A stretch of 64,000 bases of DNA from the NCBI RefSeq assembly GCF_000442255.1, contig NZ_KE557273.1, positions 87,905-151,904 on the forward strand, read 5' to 3'. The position numbers and the translations under genes are program-made. The number at the start of each line of letters is the position of its first letter. The stretch's first letter is position 1. This document shows positions 44,365-53,007 of this stretch, in pieces. Under the pieces are notes generated by a model that saw only the letters and a program-made list of their open reading frames with translations, searched no databases and was not told the origin of the DNA. This stretch comes from Salipiger mucosus DSM 16094 (GTDB lineage: Bacteria > Pseudomonadota > Alphaproteobacteria > Rhodobacterales > Rhodobacteraceae).

Positions 44365-44985
44365 GTGAGCCTCTTCGCGGTCCTCGACTACGCGGCGGTC
44401 CTAGTCTTCGCCATCACCGGCGCGCTGGTCGCCTCGCGCGCGCAGCTCGACATCGTGGGCTTCGCCTTCCTCGCCGGCCTCACCGCGCTGGGCGGCGGCA
44501 CGCTGCGCGACGTGCTGCTCGACCGCACGCCCTTCTGGATCGCCGAGCCGGCCTACCTCGCGGTGGCGGGCGCGGCCGCCGTCGGGGTCTTCTTCACCGC
44601 GCACCTTCTGGAAAGCCGCTACCGCGCGCTGCTCTGGTGCGACGCCTTCGCGCTCGCCTTCGCGGTGGTGGCGGGCGCCGGCATCGCCCGGGCCGAGGGC
44701 GCGGCGGGCGCCATCGTCGTGGTCATGGGAAACGCCACCGGCTGCTTCGGCGGGCTGATGCGCGACGTGGTCGCCAACGAGGTGCCGCTGGTGCTGAAAC
44801 AGGGTGAACCCTACGCCACCTGCGCGCTCGTGGGCGCCCTGACCGTGCTCGGAGCCGAGGCGCTGACCGGCCTGTCGGCGCTGTCGGCCGTCGCGGGCTT
44901 TGCCGTGACCCTCGGCGCCCGCGTCGCCGGCTTCCGCATGGGCTGGCGCCTGCCGGTCTATCGCCCGCGCCCGCCCCGCAACTGA
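44365..44985 (+). CDS. UPF0126/TRIC-type membrane protein (YadS/YicG family)
   Basis: A 206-residue protein, GTG start. Two homologous repeats of about three TM helices each: first FAITGALVASRAQLDIVGFA and LTALGGGTLRDVLLDRTPFW; second VVVMGNATGCFGGLMRDVVA with NEVPLVL. The GGGTLRD / GGLMRD pair is diagnostic of UPF0126, structurally related to trimeric intracellular cation channels. Possible potassium or glycine permeability; not established here. Confidence 0.9.
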   Translation: MSLFAVLDYAAVLVFAITGALVASRAQLDIVGFAFLAGLTALGGGTLRDVLLDRTPFWIAEPAYLAVAGAAAVGVFFTAHLLESRYRALLWCDAFALAFAVVAGAGIARAEGAAGAIVVVMGNATGCFGGLMRDVVANEVPLVLKQGEPYATCALVGALTVLGAEALTGLSALSAVAGFAVTLGARVAGFRMGWRLPVYRPRPPRN

Positions 44986-45000
44986 GCGCCAGTCCCGCAG

Positions 45001-45037
45001 CTTCTTCTTGGTCCAAATACGCACAAGCGGCCGGCGG
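45001..45037. repeat. GCGTATTTGG gene-end repeat, copy 2 (inverted)
   Basis: CTTCTTCTTGGTCCAAATAC from 45001 through to CCGGCGG at 45037 is the reverse complement of 48336-48372 with one mismatch in 37 bases, and shares its core with 6271-6293. It lies between the convergent UPF0126 and aminotransferase stops. Confidence 0.85.
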
Positions 45038-45070
45038 CCACGCACCCGGCCGGGGGCGGCGCGCCCGGGT

Positions 45071-46252
45071 TCACTGCAGGTCGGCAAAGGCCTTCTGCAG
45101 CCGCGTGCCGGCCTCGACCACCGTTGCGCGCGGCGCCGCGAGGTTCACCCGCAGGCACTGCTCGCCGCCCGGCCCGAAGCCGGGCCCGGGGCTCGCCGCG
45201 ATCTTCGCGTCTTCGCGCACGCGGGCGTCGAACTCGTCGAAGTCCATGCCCGTGCCCGAGAAATCCAGCCAGGCGAGATAGGTCGACTGCAGCGGCAGCG
45301 AATGGAGGCCCGGAATGGCGTTCACCATCTCGTCGAAGACGGCGCGGTTTGCCTGCAGGTGCGCGACCTGCGCGTCGACCCAGGCCGCACCCTCGGGGGA
45401 ATAGGCCGCCGTGACCGCGACCATGCCCAGCGAGTTGCCGTCGTAATCGGTCTGGCGCAGCCGTGCCGCCATCTGCCCGCGCAGGGTCTCGTCCGGGATG
45501 ATGACGTTGCCGGTGCGCAGGCCGGCGATGTTGAAGGTTTTCGACGCTGCCGTCAGCACCACCAGTCGGTCGAGATGCGCGCCGCCGAGGGCGACGTCGA
45601 TGGGCACGAAGGTCTCACCCGGGTAGACGAGATCTCCATGCACCTCGTCCGAGACCAGGATCAGGTCGTTCCGGGCCGCGAAATCGGCCAGCGCGCGCAA
45701 CTCGTCGGGCGTCCAGATCCGCCCGGAGGGGTTCTGCGGCGAGCACCAGAAGATCATCTTCTCGCGCCCGGTGAGGCGCGCCTGCGCGTCCTCGAGATCC
45801 AGCTCGTAGCGATCGCCCTTGCGCGCCAGCGGGCAGGTGGTGACCTCGCGGCCCGCGCGGGTGATCTTGCCGGGGAACTCGTGGTAGACCGGGGTGAAGA
45901 TCGCCACCGCGTCGCCCGGATCGGTCCAGGTGTCGAGGCACATGGCCAGGGCGTGGCCAAGCCCTTGGGTGGTCAGGATCCAGTCGGGCTCGATCTTCCA
46001 GCCGTGCCTGGTCTCCATCCACCAGCGGATCGCCTCGAGGTAGGGCGCGCGGTCACTGAAGTAGCCGAAGATCCCGTGGTCGACGGCGTGCTGCAGCGCT
46101 GCGCGCACGCAGGGCGCCGTGGGATAGTCCGAATCGGCCGTCCACATGGCCAGCCCGTCCTCCGGCGAGACGCCGAAGAGCCGCTCCATCAGGTCCCATT
46201 TCGAGGAGCCCGTGCCGCGACGGTCGATCGGCGTGTCGAAGAGGTCGGTCAT
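45071..46252 (-). CDS. MalY/PatB-type PLP-dependent C-S lyase or aminotransferase
   Basis: A 393-residue fold-type I PLP enzyme. It opens MTDLFDTPIDRRGTGSSKWD, typical of the MalY/PatB branch, has MWTADSDYPTAPCVRAAL, and the PLP-binding Lys is in TAASKTFNIAGLRTGN. This group usually shows cystathionine beta-lyase activity, releasing homocysteine, ammonia and pyruvate. Divergent from the def cluster; convergent with UPF0126. Confidence 0.9.
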   Translation of the reverse strand: MTDLFDTPIDRRGTGSSKWDLMERLFGVSPEDGLAMWTADSDYPTAPCVRAALQHAVDHGIFGYFSDRAPYLEAIRWWMETRHGWKIEPDWILTTQGLGHALAMCLDTWTDPGDAVAIFTPVYHEFPGKITRAGREVTTCPLARKGDRYELDLEDAQARLTGREKMIFWCSPQNPSGRIWTPDELRALADFAARNDLILVSDEVHGDLVYPGETFVPIDVALGGAHLDRLVVLTAASKTFNIAGLRTGNVIIPDETLRGQMAARLRQTDYDGNSLGMVAVTAAYSPEGAAWVDAQVAHLQANRAVFDEMVNAIPGLHSLPLQSTYLAWLDFSGTGMDFDEFDARVREDAKIAASPGPGFGPGGEQCLRVNLAAPRATVVEAGTRLQKAFADLQ

Positions 46253-46358
46253 GGGTGCTGTCCTTCGTGATGCTCCGCGCGGACGCTAGCGCGACAGGCG
46301 CCGAGTGCAAGCCCCCGGCGCCTTGCGCGGGGGCGCCGCTTTGCCTAGATGATGCCTC

Positions 46359-46877
46359 ATGAAGCGCCCCATCCTCATCCACCCCGATCCGCGGCTGAAA
46401 AAGGTCTGCGCGCCGGTCGACGACATGTCGGACGAGCTGCGCACGCTGGCCGACGACATGCTCGAAACCATGTACGAGGCGCCCGGCATCGGGCTGGCGG
46501 CGCCGCAGGTGGGCGTCCTGTCGCGGCTGATCACGCTGGACTGCGTCAAGGAGGAAGGCGCCGAGCCGCGCCCGCTGGTGATGTTCAATCCCCGCGTGAT
46601 CTCGAGCTCGGACACCCGCAGCACCTACGAGGAAGGGTGCCTGTCGATCCCCGACCAGTACGCCGAGGTCGAGCGGCCCGCCGAGGTCGAGGTCGAGTGG
46701 ATGGACCGCGACGGCAACGCCCAGCGCGAGACCTTCGACGGGCTCTGGGCGACCTGCGTGCAGCACGAGATCGACCACCTCGATGGCAAGCTCTTCATCG
46801 ACTACCTCAAGCCGCTGAAACGGCAGATGATCACCCGCAAGATGGTCAAGCTGAAACGCGAACGGGCCCGGGCGTGA
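46359..46877 (+). CDS. def: peptide deformylase (first of three)
   Basis: A 172-residue deformylase with all three motifs: GIGLAAPQVG, EEGCLSIP (metal Cys) and QHEIDHLDGK (HExDH). It removes formyl from nascent Met before methionine aminopeptidase acts. Best candidate for the housekeeping enzyme of the cluster. Its stop overlaps the next start (GTGA). Confidence 0.96.
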   Translation: MKRPILIHPDPRLKKVCAPVDDMSDELRTLADDMLETMYEAPGIGLAAPQVGVLSRLITLDCVKEEGAEPRPLVMFNPRVISSSDTRSTYEEGCLSIPDQYAEVERPAEVEVEWMDRDGNAQRETFDGLWATCVQHEIDHLDGKLFIDYLKPLKRQMITRKMVKLKRERARA

Positions 46878-47326
46878 GCCCGGCCCCGGCCGCATACGCG
46901 CCGCGGGCGCTGCGCCGCCTCGATTCCTGGGCGATCGGGCCGCTTCGGGTGAAGGTCTACCACATCGGCGCCGGTGCGCCCTCGGACGCGCTGCTGGCTT
47001 CGGCGCGGGACGAGGCCGCGCGCATGGAGGCCGAGGCCCGCGACGAGGGCGGCGCGCAGGGCACGGGCTTCGTGGTGATCCACGAGGGCGAGGTCGGAAC
47101 CTGGCTGCTGATGGACTGGTGGGCGCATGGCGACATCCTGTGCCAGCGCCTGAGCCTCGGGGATGCCGATGGCTTCGCGGCGCAGGACGCGCGGCCGCTC
47201 AATGCCTGCGTCTGGGAGCTGCCGGTGCTCATGCACGAGCGCGACGCATGGGTGCGGCACATGATGGGTGGCGCACCGGACCCCGAGGCCTACCTCGCGG
47301 ATCACCTGGACAAGGAGGCCGTCTGA
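46874..47326 (+). CDS. conserved hypothetical protein embedded in the def cluster
   Basis: A 150-residue soluble protein, GTG 46874, tightly overlapped by def on one side and the second deformylase on the other (TGATG). Visible features: RRLDSWAIGPLRVKVYHIG, FVVIHEGEVGTWLLMDWWAH, LNACVWELPVLMHERDAWVR. It is rich in Trp and acidic residues and has no TM helix. I do not recognise a functional family. Position suggests a role tied to N-terminal processing, but that is inference. Confidence 0.8.
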   Translation: MSPAPAAYAPRALRRLDSWAIGPLRVKVYHIGAGAPSDALLASARDEAARMEAEARDEGGAQGTGFVVIHEGEVGTWLLMDWWAHGDILCQRLSLGDADGFAAQDARPLNACVWELPVLMHERDAWVRHMMGGAPDPEAYLADHLDKEAV

Positions 47327-47823
47327 TGGCGCAGCGAGAGATCCGGCTCTGGCCCGATGCCTGTCTCAAGGAGCCCTGCGCGCCCGTCGTCGATGTGGCC
47401 GAGGTCGAGGCGCTGGTGGGCGATCTCTTCGAGACCATGTATGCGGCGCCGGGGCGGGGCCTCGCCGCGCCGCAGGTCGGCGTGCTGGCGCGGGTCTTCG
47501 TGATGGATGCGGGCTGGAAGGACGGCGACATGGCGCCGCTCGCGCTCATCAACCCGCGCATCCTGTCGGTTTCGGACGCGCGCATGACGGGCGACGAGGG
47601 GTGCCTCTCGATCCCCGGCGTGACGGCCCAAGTGACGCGAGCGGCCGAGGTGACCATGGCCTTCACCGACCTCACCGGCGCGGCCTGCGAGCGCCGCTTC
47701 GAGGGCGCCGAGGCGGTTGTGGCGCAGCACGAGTACGACCATCTCGACGGTCTGGTGCATTTCGACCGGCTGTCGCCCGAGGTGGCGCAGGACCTGCTGG
47801 CCCGCTACGAGGGCCTGAGATGA
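47326..47823 (+). CDS. peptide deformylase (second of three)
   Basis: A 165-residue deformylase with a slightly changed motif 1 (GRGLAAPQVG) but intact DEGCLSIPGV and QHEYDHLDGL, so the metal ligands and catalytic Glu are kept and the protein should be active. Shorter at the C-terminus than the first copy. Overlaps the third copy in an ATGA. Confidence 0.94.
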   Translation: MAQREIRLWPDACLKEPCAPVVDVAEVEALVGDLFETMYAAPGRGLAAPQVGVLARVFVMDAGWKDGDMAPLALINPRILSVSDARMTGDEGCLSIPGVTAQVTRAAEVTMAFTDLTGAACERRFEGAEAVVAQHEYDHLDGLVHFDRLSPEVAQDLLARYEGLR

Positions 47824-48323
47824 CCGTGCGCCGCTGCATCCCGTGGCCGGACAGGCGGCTGCGCACGGCCGCCGCTCCCGTGGAGGCGGTGAGCGACGAG
47901 ATCCGCGCGCTCTGGGACGACATGATCGACACCATGGAGGCCATGCCGGGCGTGGGTCTCGCGGCGCCGCAGATCGGCGAGATGCTGCGGCTGGCGGTGG
48001 TCGATGCCTCGGACGAGCGCGGGCAGGCGGTGCGCATGGCCAACCCCGAGATCCTGCACGCCTCGGTCCAGCTGCGCCCGCACGAGGAGGCAAGCCCGAA
48101 CCTGCCCGGCGTCTCTGCGCGGATCGAGCGGCCGCGTGCGGTGACGGTGCGCTTCCTGAACGCTGCAGGTGAGGTCGAGGAGCGCGATTTCGTCGGGCTC
48201 TGGGCGACCTCGGTGCAACACCAGGTGGATCACCTGGCCGGGCGGATGTACTTCGACCGCCTGAGCAAGGTGAAGCGCGACATGCTGCTGCGCCGGGCGC
48301 GGAAGGCGGGCGCGCCGTCCTGA
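47820..48323 (+). CDS. peptide deformylase-like protein lacking catalytic residues (third of three)
   Basis: A 167-residue protein with clear deformylase ancestry: GVGLAAPQIGEMLRLAVV matches motif 1, and VQHQVDHLAGRMYFDRL matches motif 3. However the EGCLS motif is replaced by EASPNLPGV, losing the metal-binding Cys, and HExDH is HQVDH, losing the catalytic Glu. It should not be an active deformylase as seen. It may be a regulatory or substrate-binding paralogue. Followed by a gene-end repeat, then fmt. Confidence 0.9.
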   Translation: MTVRRCIPWPDRRLRTAAAPVEAVSDEIRALWDDMIDTMEAMPGVGLAAPQIGEMLRLAVVDASDERGQAVRMANPEILHASVQLRPHEEASPNLPGVSARIERPRAVTVRFLNAAGEVEERDFVGLWATSVQHQVDHLAGRMYFDRLSKVKRDMLLRRARKAGAPS

Positions 48324-48335
48324 CCCTGTGCCGGT

Positions 48336-48372
48336 CCGCCGGCCGCTTGTGCGTATTTGGAACAAGAAGAAG
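48336..48372. repeat. GCGTATTTGG gene-end repeat, copy 3
   Basis: Starts CCGCCGGCCGCTTG and contains GCGTATTTGGAACAAGAAGA; same element as 45001-45037 (inverted) and 6271-6293. Here it lies between codirectional genes and ends 14 bases before the fmt ATG, so it is part of the fmt leader. Confidence 0.85.
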
Positions 48373-48386
48373 ATGCGGGAGACGTG

Positions 48387-49301
48387 ATGCGCGTGATCTT
48401 CATGGGAACGCCCGATTTCTCGGTCCCGGTGCTGGAGGCGCTGGTGGCGGCCGGCCACGAGATCGCGGCGGTCTATTGCCAGCCGCCGCGGCCCGCCGGA
48501 CGCGGCAAGAAGGACCGGCCGACGCCGGTACAGGCCCGGGCCGAGGCGCTGGGGCTGGAGGTGCGGCACCCGGTGAGCCTCAAGGGGGCCGAGGCGCAGG
48601 CGGAGTTCGCGGCGCTGGACGCCGACGTGGCGGTGGTCGTGGCCTACGGGCTGATCCTGCCGCAGGCGGTGCTGGACGCGCCGGCGCGGGGGTGTCTGAA
48701 CATCCATGCCTCGCTGTTGCCGCGCTGGCGCGGGGCGGCGCCGATCCAGCGCGCGGTCATGGCCGGGGATGCCGAGACCGGCGTCTGCATCATGCAGATG
48801 GAGGCGGGGCTCGACACCGGGCCGGTGCTGCTGCGCGAGGCGACCCCCATCGGCGCCGAGGAGACCACCGGAGAGGTGCACGACCGGTTGAGCGCCCTGG
48901 GCGCGCGGCTGATCGTCGAGGCGCTGGGCCGGCTGGACGCGCTGGCGCCCGAGCCGCAGCCGGAGGCGGGCGTGACCTATGCCACCAAGATCGACAAGGC
49001 GGAGGCGCGGGTGGATTGGACGCGCCCCGCCGAGGAGGTCTCGCGCCTCGTGCGGGGGCTGGCGCCCTTTCCCGGGGCCTGGACCACGGTGGGCGACCAG
49101 CGCGTCAAGCTGCTGGGCGCGCGGGTGGTGCCCGGGGAGGGTGCGCCGGGCGAGGTGCTGGACGAGGCCTTCGCCGTGGCCTGCGGACGCGGCGCGGTGC
49201 AGGTGACGAAGGCGCAGCGCGCGGGCAAGGGGGCGCAGGACGCGCGGACTTTCCTGCTGGGCATGGCGCTGCCGCGCGGCACGCGGCTGGGCGAGGCGTG
49301 A
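48387..49301 (+). CDS. fmt: methionyl-tRNA formyltransferase
   Basis: A 304-residue enzyme: [20 protein letters not shown] at the start, the formyl-folate site [20 protein letters not shown] (catalytic Asn/His) and [13 protein letters not shown] (Asp). The C-terminal OB domain begins around [18 protein letters not shown]. It formylates Met-tRNA for initiation, the modification later removed by the deformylases encoded upstream. Confidence 0.97.
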   Translation: MRVIFMGTPDFSVPVLEALVAAGHEIAAVYCQPPRPAGRGKKDRPTPVQARAEALGLEVRHPVSLKGAEAQAEFAALDADVAVVVAYGLILPQAVLDAPARGCLNIHASLLPRWRGAAPIQRAVMAGDAETGVCIMQMEAGLDTGPVLLREATPIGAEETTGEVHDRLSALGARLIVEALGRLDALAPEPQPEAGVTYATKIDKAEARVDWTRPAEEVSRLVRGLAPFPGAWTTVGDQRVKLLGARVVPGEGAPGEVLDEAFAVACGRGAVQVTKAQRAGKGAQDARTFLLGMALPRGTRLGEA

Positions 49302-49330
49302 CGGGCATGTTCTGTCGGGGAGGGCGTTAG

Positions 49331-49567
49331 ATGTCGGTGGTCTGGCTCATCATCGTGGGGGCGGCGGCCGGGTTCCTGGCAACGCGGGTCATGAACGTGC
49401 GCACCGGCGTACTGGAGACCGTGGCGATCGGCATGGCCGGTGCGCTGATCGGCGGGCTGGTGCTGCGGTTCCTCATCGCGGTCACCGGCGCGCTGGCGGG
49501 GCTCGTCGGCGCCGTGCTGGGCGCGATGCTGGTGATCTGGCTCTGGCAGACCTACTTCCGCCGCTGA
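49331..49567 (+). CDS. GlsB/YeaQ/YmgE-type small stress membrane protein
   Basis: A 78-residue protein with three TM helices and many glycines: VVWLIIVGAAAGFLATRVMN, LETVAIGMAGALIGGLVLRF and GLVGAVLGAMLVIWLWQTYF. The Gly-rich pattern matches the transglycosylase-associated/YeaQ family, linked to stress in other bacteria. Probably transcribed with fmt, 29 bases upstream. Confidence 0.82.
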   Translation: MSVVWLIIVGAAAGFLATRVMNVRTGVLETVAIGMAGALIGGLVLRFLIAVTGALAGLVGAVLGAMLVIWLWQTYFRR

Positions 49568-49669
49568 CGCGCCCTGTGCGTCCATGCGGGAGGTGCTGCG
49601 CGCGGGTCGCGGATTGGCGCGGGCCGCCCCGGGGCTAGGTTTCCTGTCAGCAGAGGAAGGAGATGGATC

Positions 49670-50656
49670 ATGGGCCTGCTCGTGGACGGCGTCTGGCACG
49701 ACCAGTGGAACTACAACGACGACAGCGGCAAATTCGTGCGCTCGGACACGGCGTTCCGGAACTGGATCACCGCGGACGGCAGCGCCGGACCCTCCGGCGA
49801 GGGCGGTTTCGCGGCGGAGCCCGACCGCTACCACCTCTACGTCGCGCTGGCCTGCCCCTGGGCGCATCGCGCGCTGATCTTTCGCAAGCTCAAGGGGCTC
49901 GAGGAGGTGTTGCCGGTGAGCGTGGTGCACCCTGACATGCTTTCGGACGGCTGGACCTTCGATCTCGATTTCCCTGGCGCGACCGGCGACCGGCTGCATG
50001 GGTTGCGCTTCCTGCGCGAGCTCTACCTGCGGGCCGATCCCGGCATCTCGGGGCGGGTGACGGTACCGGTGCTCTGGGATCGAAAGCGCGAGACCATCGT
50101 GTCGAACGAGAGCGCCGAGATCATCCGCATGTTGAACTCGGCCTTCGACGGGATCACCGGCAACACCGACGACTACTGGCCCGCGCACCTGCGCGACGAG
50201 ATCGAGCCGGTGAACGCGCGGATCTACGACACGGTGAACAACGGGGTCTACAAGTCGGGTTTCGCCACCTCGCAGGAGGCCTACGACGCCGCCGTGGGGC
50301 CGCTTTTCGAGACGCTGGACTGGATCGAGGAGCGGCTGTCGACGCGTCGCTACCTGATGGGCGACCGGATCACCGAGGCGGACTGGCGGCTCTTCACCAC
50401 GCTGATCCGGTTCGACACGGTCTACCACGGGCACTTCAAGTGCAACCGCAACCGGATCATCGATTTCCCGAACCTCTGGGGCTACACCCGCGAGCTCTAC
50501 CAGTGGCCGGGGGTGGCCGAGACGGTGAACCTCGAGCATATCGCGCGGCACTATCACTACAGCCACGACATGGTGAATCCCTACCGGATCATCCCCGTCG
50601 GGCCTGCGCTGGATCTGGACGCGCCGCACGGGCGCGAGCGGCTGCGCGCGGCCTAG
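49670..50656 (+). CDS. glutathionyl-hydroquinone reductase (YqjG/ECM4-type GST)
   Basis: A 328-residue Xi-class glutathione transferase. The catalytic Cys62 is in ALACPWAHRALIFRKLKGLE; VPVLWDRKRETIVSNESAEI binds the gamma-Glu part of GSH; FATSQEAYDAAV and RYLMGDRITEADWRLFTTLI lie in the C-terminal helical domain. It reduces glutathionyl-hydroquinones from quinone detoxification. GAAGGAG precedes ATG 49670. Its TAG interlocks with the stop of the convergent receiver gene (CTAG, 50653-50656). Confidence 0.94.
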   Translation: MGLLVDGVWHDQWNYNDDSGKFVRSDTAFRNWITADGSAGPSGEGGFAAEPDRYHLYVALACPWAHRALIFRKLKGLEEVLPVSVVHPDMLSDGWTFDLDFPGATGDRLHGLRFLRELYLRADPGISGRVTVPVLWDRKRETIVSNESAEIIRMLNSAFDGITGNTDDYWPAHLRDEIEPVNARIYDTVNNGVYKSGFATSQEAYDAAVGPLFETLDWIEERLSTRRYLMGDRITEADWRLFTTLIRFDTVYHGHFKCNRNRIIDFPNLWGYTRELYQWPGVAETVNLEHIARHYHYSHDMVNPYRIIPVGPALDLDAPHGRERLRAA

Positions 50657-51021
50657 CCCTGCGTGGCCTGGCCGTAGTGCTCGACCATCGCGGCGAGATC
50701 CGCGGGCGGCGTGGCGCTGGGCAGGAAGGCGCAGGCATTGGCGCAGTGGTTGAAGATCGACCCGTCGGAGAAGAACGAGGTGTTCGTCACCACGATCACC
50801 TGGCAGCCGGGCTGGCGGTAGCTCGCGAAATCGGCGATCGCCAGCGGGCTGCCCTCTGGCAGGACGAGATCGAGGACGATGATCCGGAAGGGCACCTCGT
50901 GCAGCAGGTCGGTGGCGGTCTGCTGATCGCAGGCCAGCCAGACCCGTGCGCCCATCCGTTCGAGGTGGCGGCGCCACAGAGCGGCAAGCTCGCGGCGGCT
51001 TTCGACGATGAGGACGTTCAT
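50653..51021 (-). CDS. degenerate single-domain response-regulator receiver
   Basis: A 122-residue CheY-like protein from ATG 51021 (MNVLIVESRRELAALWRRHL). The phospho-acceptor Asp is kept (IIVLDLVLPEGSP), but the acidic pair near the N-terminus is reduced to one Glu (VESRRE), and the conserved Lys before Pro is missing (ACAFLPSATPP). It has no output domain. It may be a signalling adaptor with altered phosphorylation, or phosphorylation-independent. No kinase gene is adjacent. Confidence 0.82.
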   Translation of the reverse strand: MNVLIVESRRELAALWRRHLERMGARVWLACDQQTATDLLHEVPFRIIVLDLVLPEGSPLAIADFASYRQPGCQVIVVTNTSFFSDGSIFNHCANACAFLPSATPPADLAAMVEHYGQATQG

Positions 51022-51216
51022 CGGCGCCTGGTCCAAGCGTCTACTCCTCGGGTCTGCGCGGTGGCACTGAAGACGTTTTCGACCGGTATTCTAAATGAAT
51101 TGTTAATTTCCGCGTAAGAAATGTGAACAAATCGGAAACGTCGGCGGAGCTCCGCTGCTTGCGCCCGTTTCGCGGGCTGATAGGGTTCGCGCGATCGACT
51201 TTGCCACGAGGTTGCC

Positions 51217-52393
51217 ATGCGCGTCCGCCCCTTCCTTCTTTCGCTGTGCCTTGCCGGCGCCGCCCAGGCGCAGGAGGTTCCCTGCGGGGGCGACTTCGGC
51301 GCCTTCGTCGCCGATCTGCGCGCCGAGGCGGTGGATCGCGGGCACGACCCGGCGGTCGCGGAGACCTTCTTTGACGGGATCCGGCAGGACGGCAAGGTGC
51401 TGCAGCGCGACCGGGGGCAGGGCTTCTTCCAGACGCCCTTCATCGAGTTCTCGCGCAAGCTCATCAGCCAGTACCGGCTGGACAGGGGCCGCGAGATGTC
51501 CGAGCGCTACGACGAGGTCTTCGACCGGATCGAGCGCGACTACGGCATCGCGCGGGGCGTGCTGCTGGCCTTCTGGGCCTTCGAGACCGACTACGGCGCC
51601 ATCCAGGGCGATTTCAACACCGCCAACGCGCTGGTGACGCTCGCGCACGACTGCCGCCGGCCCGAGATCTTCCGGCCGCAGGTCTTCGCCGCGGTCGAGC
51701 TCTACTCGCGCGGGGATTTCGACCCGGACAGCACCACAGGCGCCTGGGCGGGCGAGATCGGCATGGTGCAGATGCTGCCCGAGGACATCCTCGAGAACGG
51801 CGTGGACGGCGACGGCGACGGGCATGTGTCGCTCAAGACCTCGGCGCCGGATGCGCTGATGTCGGGGGCTTCGGATGCTGAGCGACCTCGGCTGGCGGCC
51901 GGGAGAGCCCTGGCTGCAGGAGGTGCGGCTGCCCGAGGGCCTCGACCTGTCGCTGACGGGGCTGGAGACGACGCGGACGGTGGCCGAGTGGGAACAGCTG
52001 GGCGTCGAGGCACGCGAGGGACGGCTCGACGACGCGCGGCTGCCGGCCTCGGTGCTGCTGCCGCAGGGCGCGGGCGGGCCGGCCTTCATGGCCTATCCGA
52101 ATTTTCGCGTCTACTTCGAGTGGAACAAGAGCTTCGTCTACGTGATGACGGCGGCCTATTTCGCCACGCGGCTCGAGGGGGCGCCGGTCTACGACGCGGG
52201 CGATCCGGCGCAGGGGCTGTCGGGTGCGCAGATGAAAGAGCTGCAGCGCAGGCTTGCGGCGCGCGGGCACGACGTGGGCGGCATCGACGGCATCCTCGGC
52301 GCAGGCACCCGCGCGGCGGTGCGCGCGGTGCAGGCCGAGCTGGGCCTGCCGGTCGACGGCTGGCCGACGCCGCGTCTGCTGAACATGCTCTGA
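51217..52393 (+). pseudogene. MltB-type lytic murein transglycosylase, broken by a 1-base frameshift
   Basis: Signal peptide (MRVRPFLLSLCLAGAAQA) then the MltB/SLT domain: FIEFSRKLISQYRLDRGREM, LLAFWAFETDYGAIQGDFNT (catalytic Glu) and GAWAGEIGMVQMLPEDILEN. The frame is lost after SAPDALMSGA at about 51864-51870. From 51875 the continuation (MLSDLGWRPGEPWLQEVRLP, then FMAYPNFRVYFEWNKSFVYV, and a C-terminal peptidoglycan-binding domain to NML) is intact in the +1 frame. Deleting one G from the G5 run at 51864-51868 restores about 391 residues. Cleaves peptidoglycan with formation of anhydromuropeptides. Sequencing error is possible. Confidence 0.88.
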
Positions 52394-52428
52394 GGGGCGG
52401 CAAGACGTCTTCGACGAGAGCTTTTCCG

Positions 52429-52446
52429 AATTCCTTTAACGGAATT
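52429..52446. repeat. AAATTCC-type gene-end palindrome, copy 4
   Basis: AATTCC (52429-52434), TTTAAC, GGAATT (52441-52446), followed by TTGTCCGGCG as in the other copies. It lies between the transglycosylase stop and the cupin gene. Confidence 0.65.
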
Positions 52447-52479
52447 TGTCCGGCGCTGCCGTCGGGTTAACTTCCGGTC

Positions 52480-53004
52480 ATGACCGTGACGCCCAGATCC
52501 GCCGCCGACATCGCACCCGTCACCCGCCAGTTCGCGGCCGGTGGCGGGATGCCGAACAATCCCGCGCTGCCCGTGGTGATCTACCGCGGGGCGCTGCCCG
52601 GGGCCGCACCCGACGAGGTCTGCGCGCTGATGGAGGGCAACGGCTGGGGCGGCACCTGGGTCTGGTCGGTCTTCGAATATCACCACTACCACCCGGACGC
52701 GCATGAGGCGCTGGTGGCGGCCTCGGGCGCGGCGCGCCTCATGCTGGGCGGACCCGAGGGAGTGAGCTTCGAGATCAGCGCCGGCGACGCGCTGATTCTG
52801 CCTGCGGGCACCGGCCACTGCCGCCTTTCGCAGAGCGAGGATTTCCGCATCTGCGGCGCCTACCCGCCGGGGCAGGAGGACTACGCGACCCGCCGCGCGG
52901 GGCCGGAAGCCGAGGCGGACGCGGCACAGATCGCGCAGGTGCCGCTGCCGGAGACCGATCCGATCTATGGGCGGCAGGGGCCGCTGATGGCTCTCTGGGG
53001 CTGA
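52480..53004 (+). CDS. cupin-domain protein (YjlB-like)
   Basis: A 174-residue single-domain cupin. The barrel shows GTWVWSVFEYHHYHPDAHEA (metal-binding His cluster and Glu-equivalent) and GDALILPAGTGHCRLS (second cupin motif with His). NNPALPVVIYRGALP near the N-terminus is typical of the YjlB branch. Substrate unknown; may be a small dioxygenase or isomerase. Convergent with the adenine deaminase gene, stops three bases apart. Confidence 0.87.
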   Translation: MTVTPRSAADIAPVTRQFAAGGGMPNNPALPVVIYRGALPGAAPDEVCALMEGNGWGGTWVWSVFEYHHYHPDAHEALVAASGAARLMLGGPEGVSFEISAGDALILPAGTGHCRLSQSEDFRICGAYPPGQEDYATRRAGPEAEADAAQIAQVPLPETDPIYGRQGPLMALWG

Positions 53005-53007
53005 GCC

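Noticed and set aside
47326..47823. The second deformylase as another inactive paralogue
   Set aside because: Its GCLS Cys and HEYDH motif are intact; only the first motif has a conservative change.
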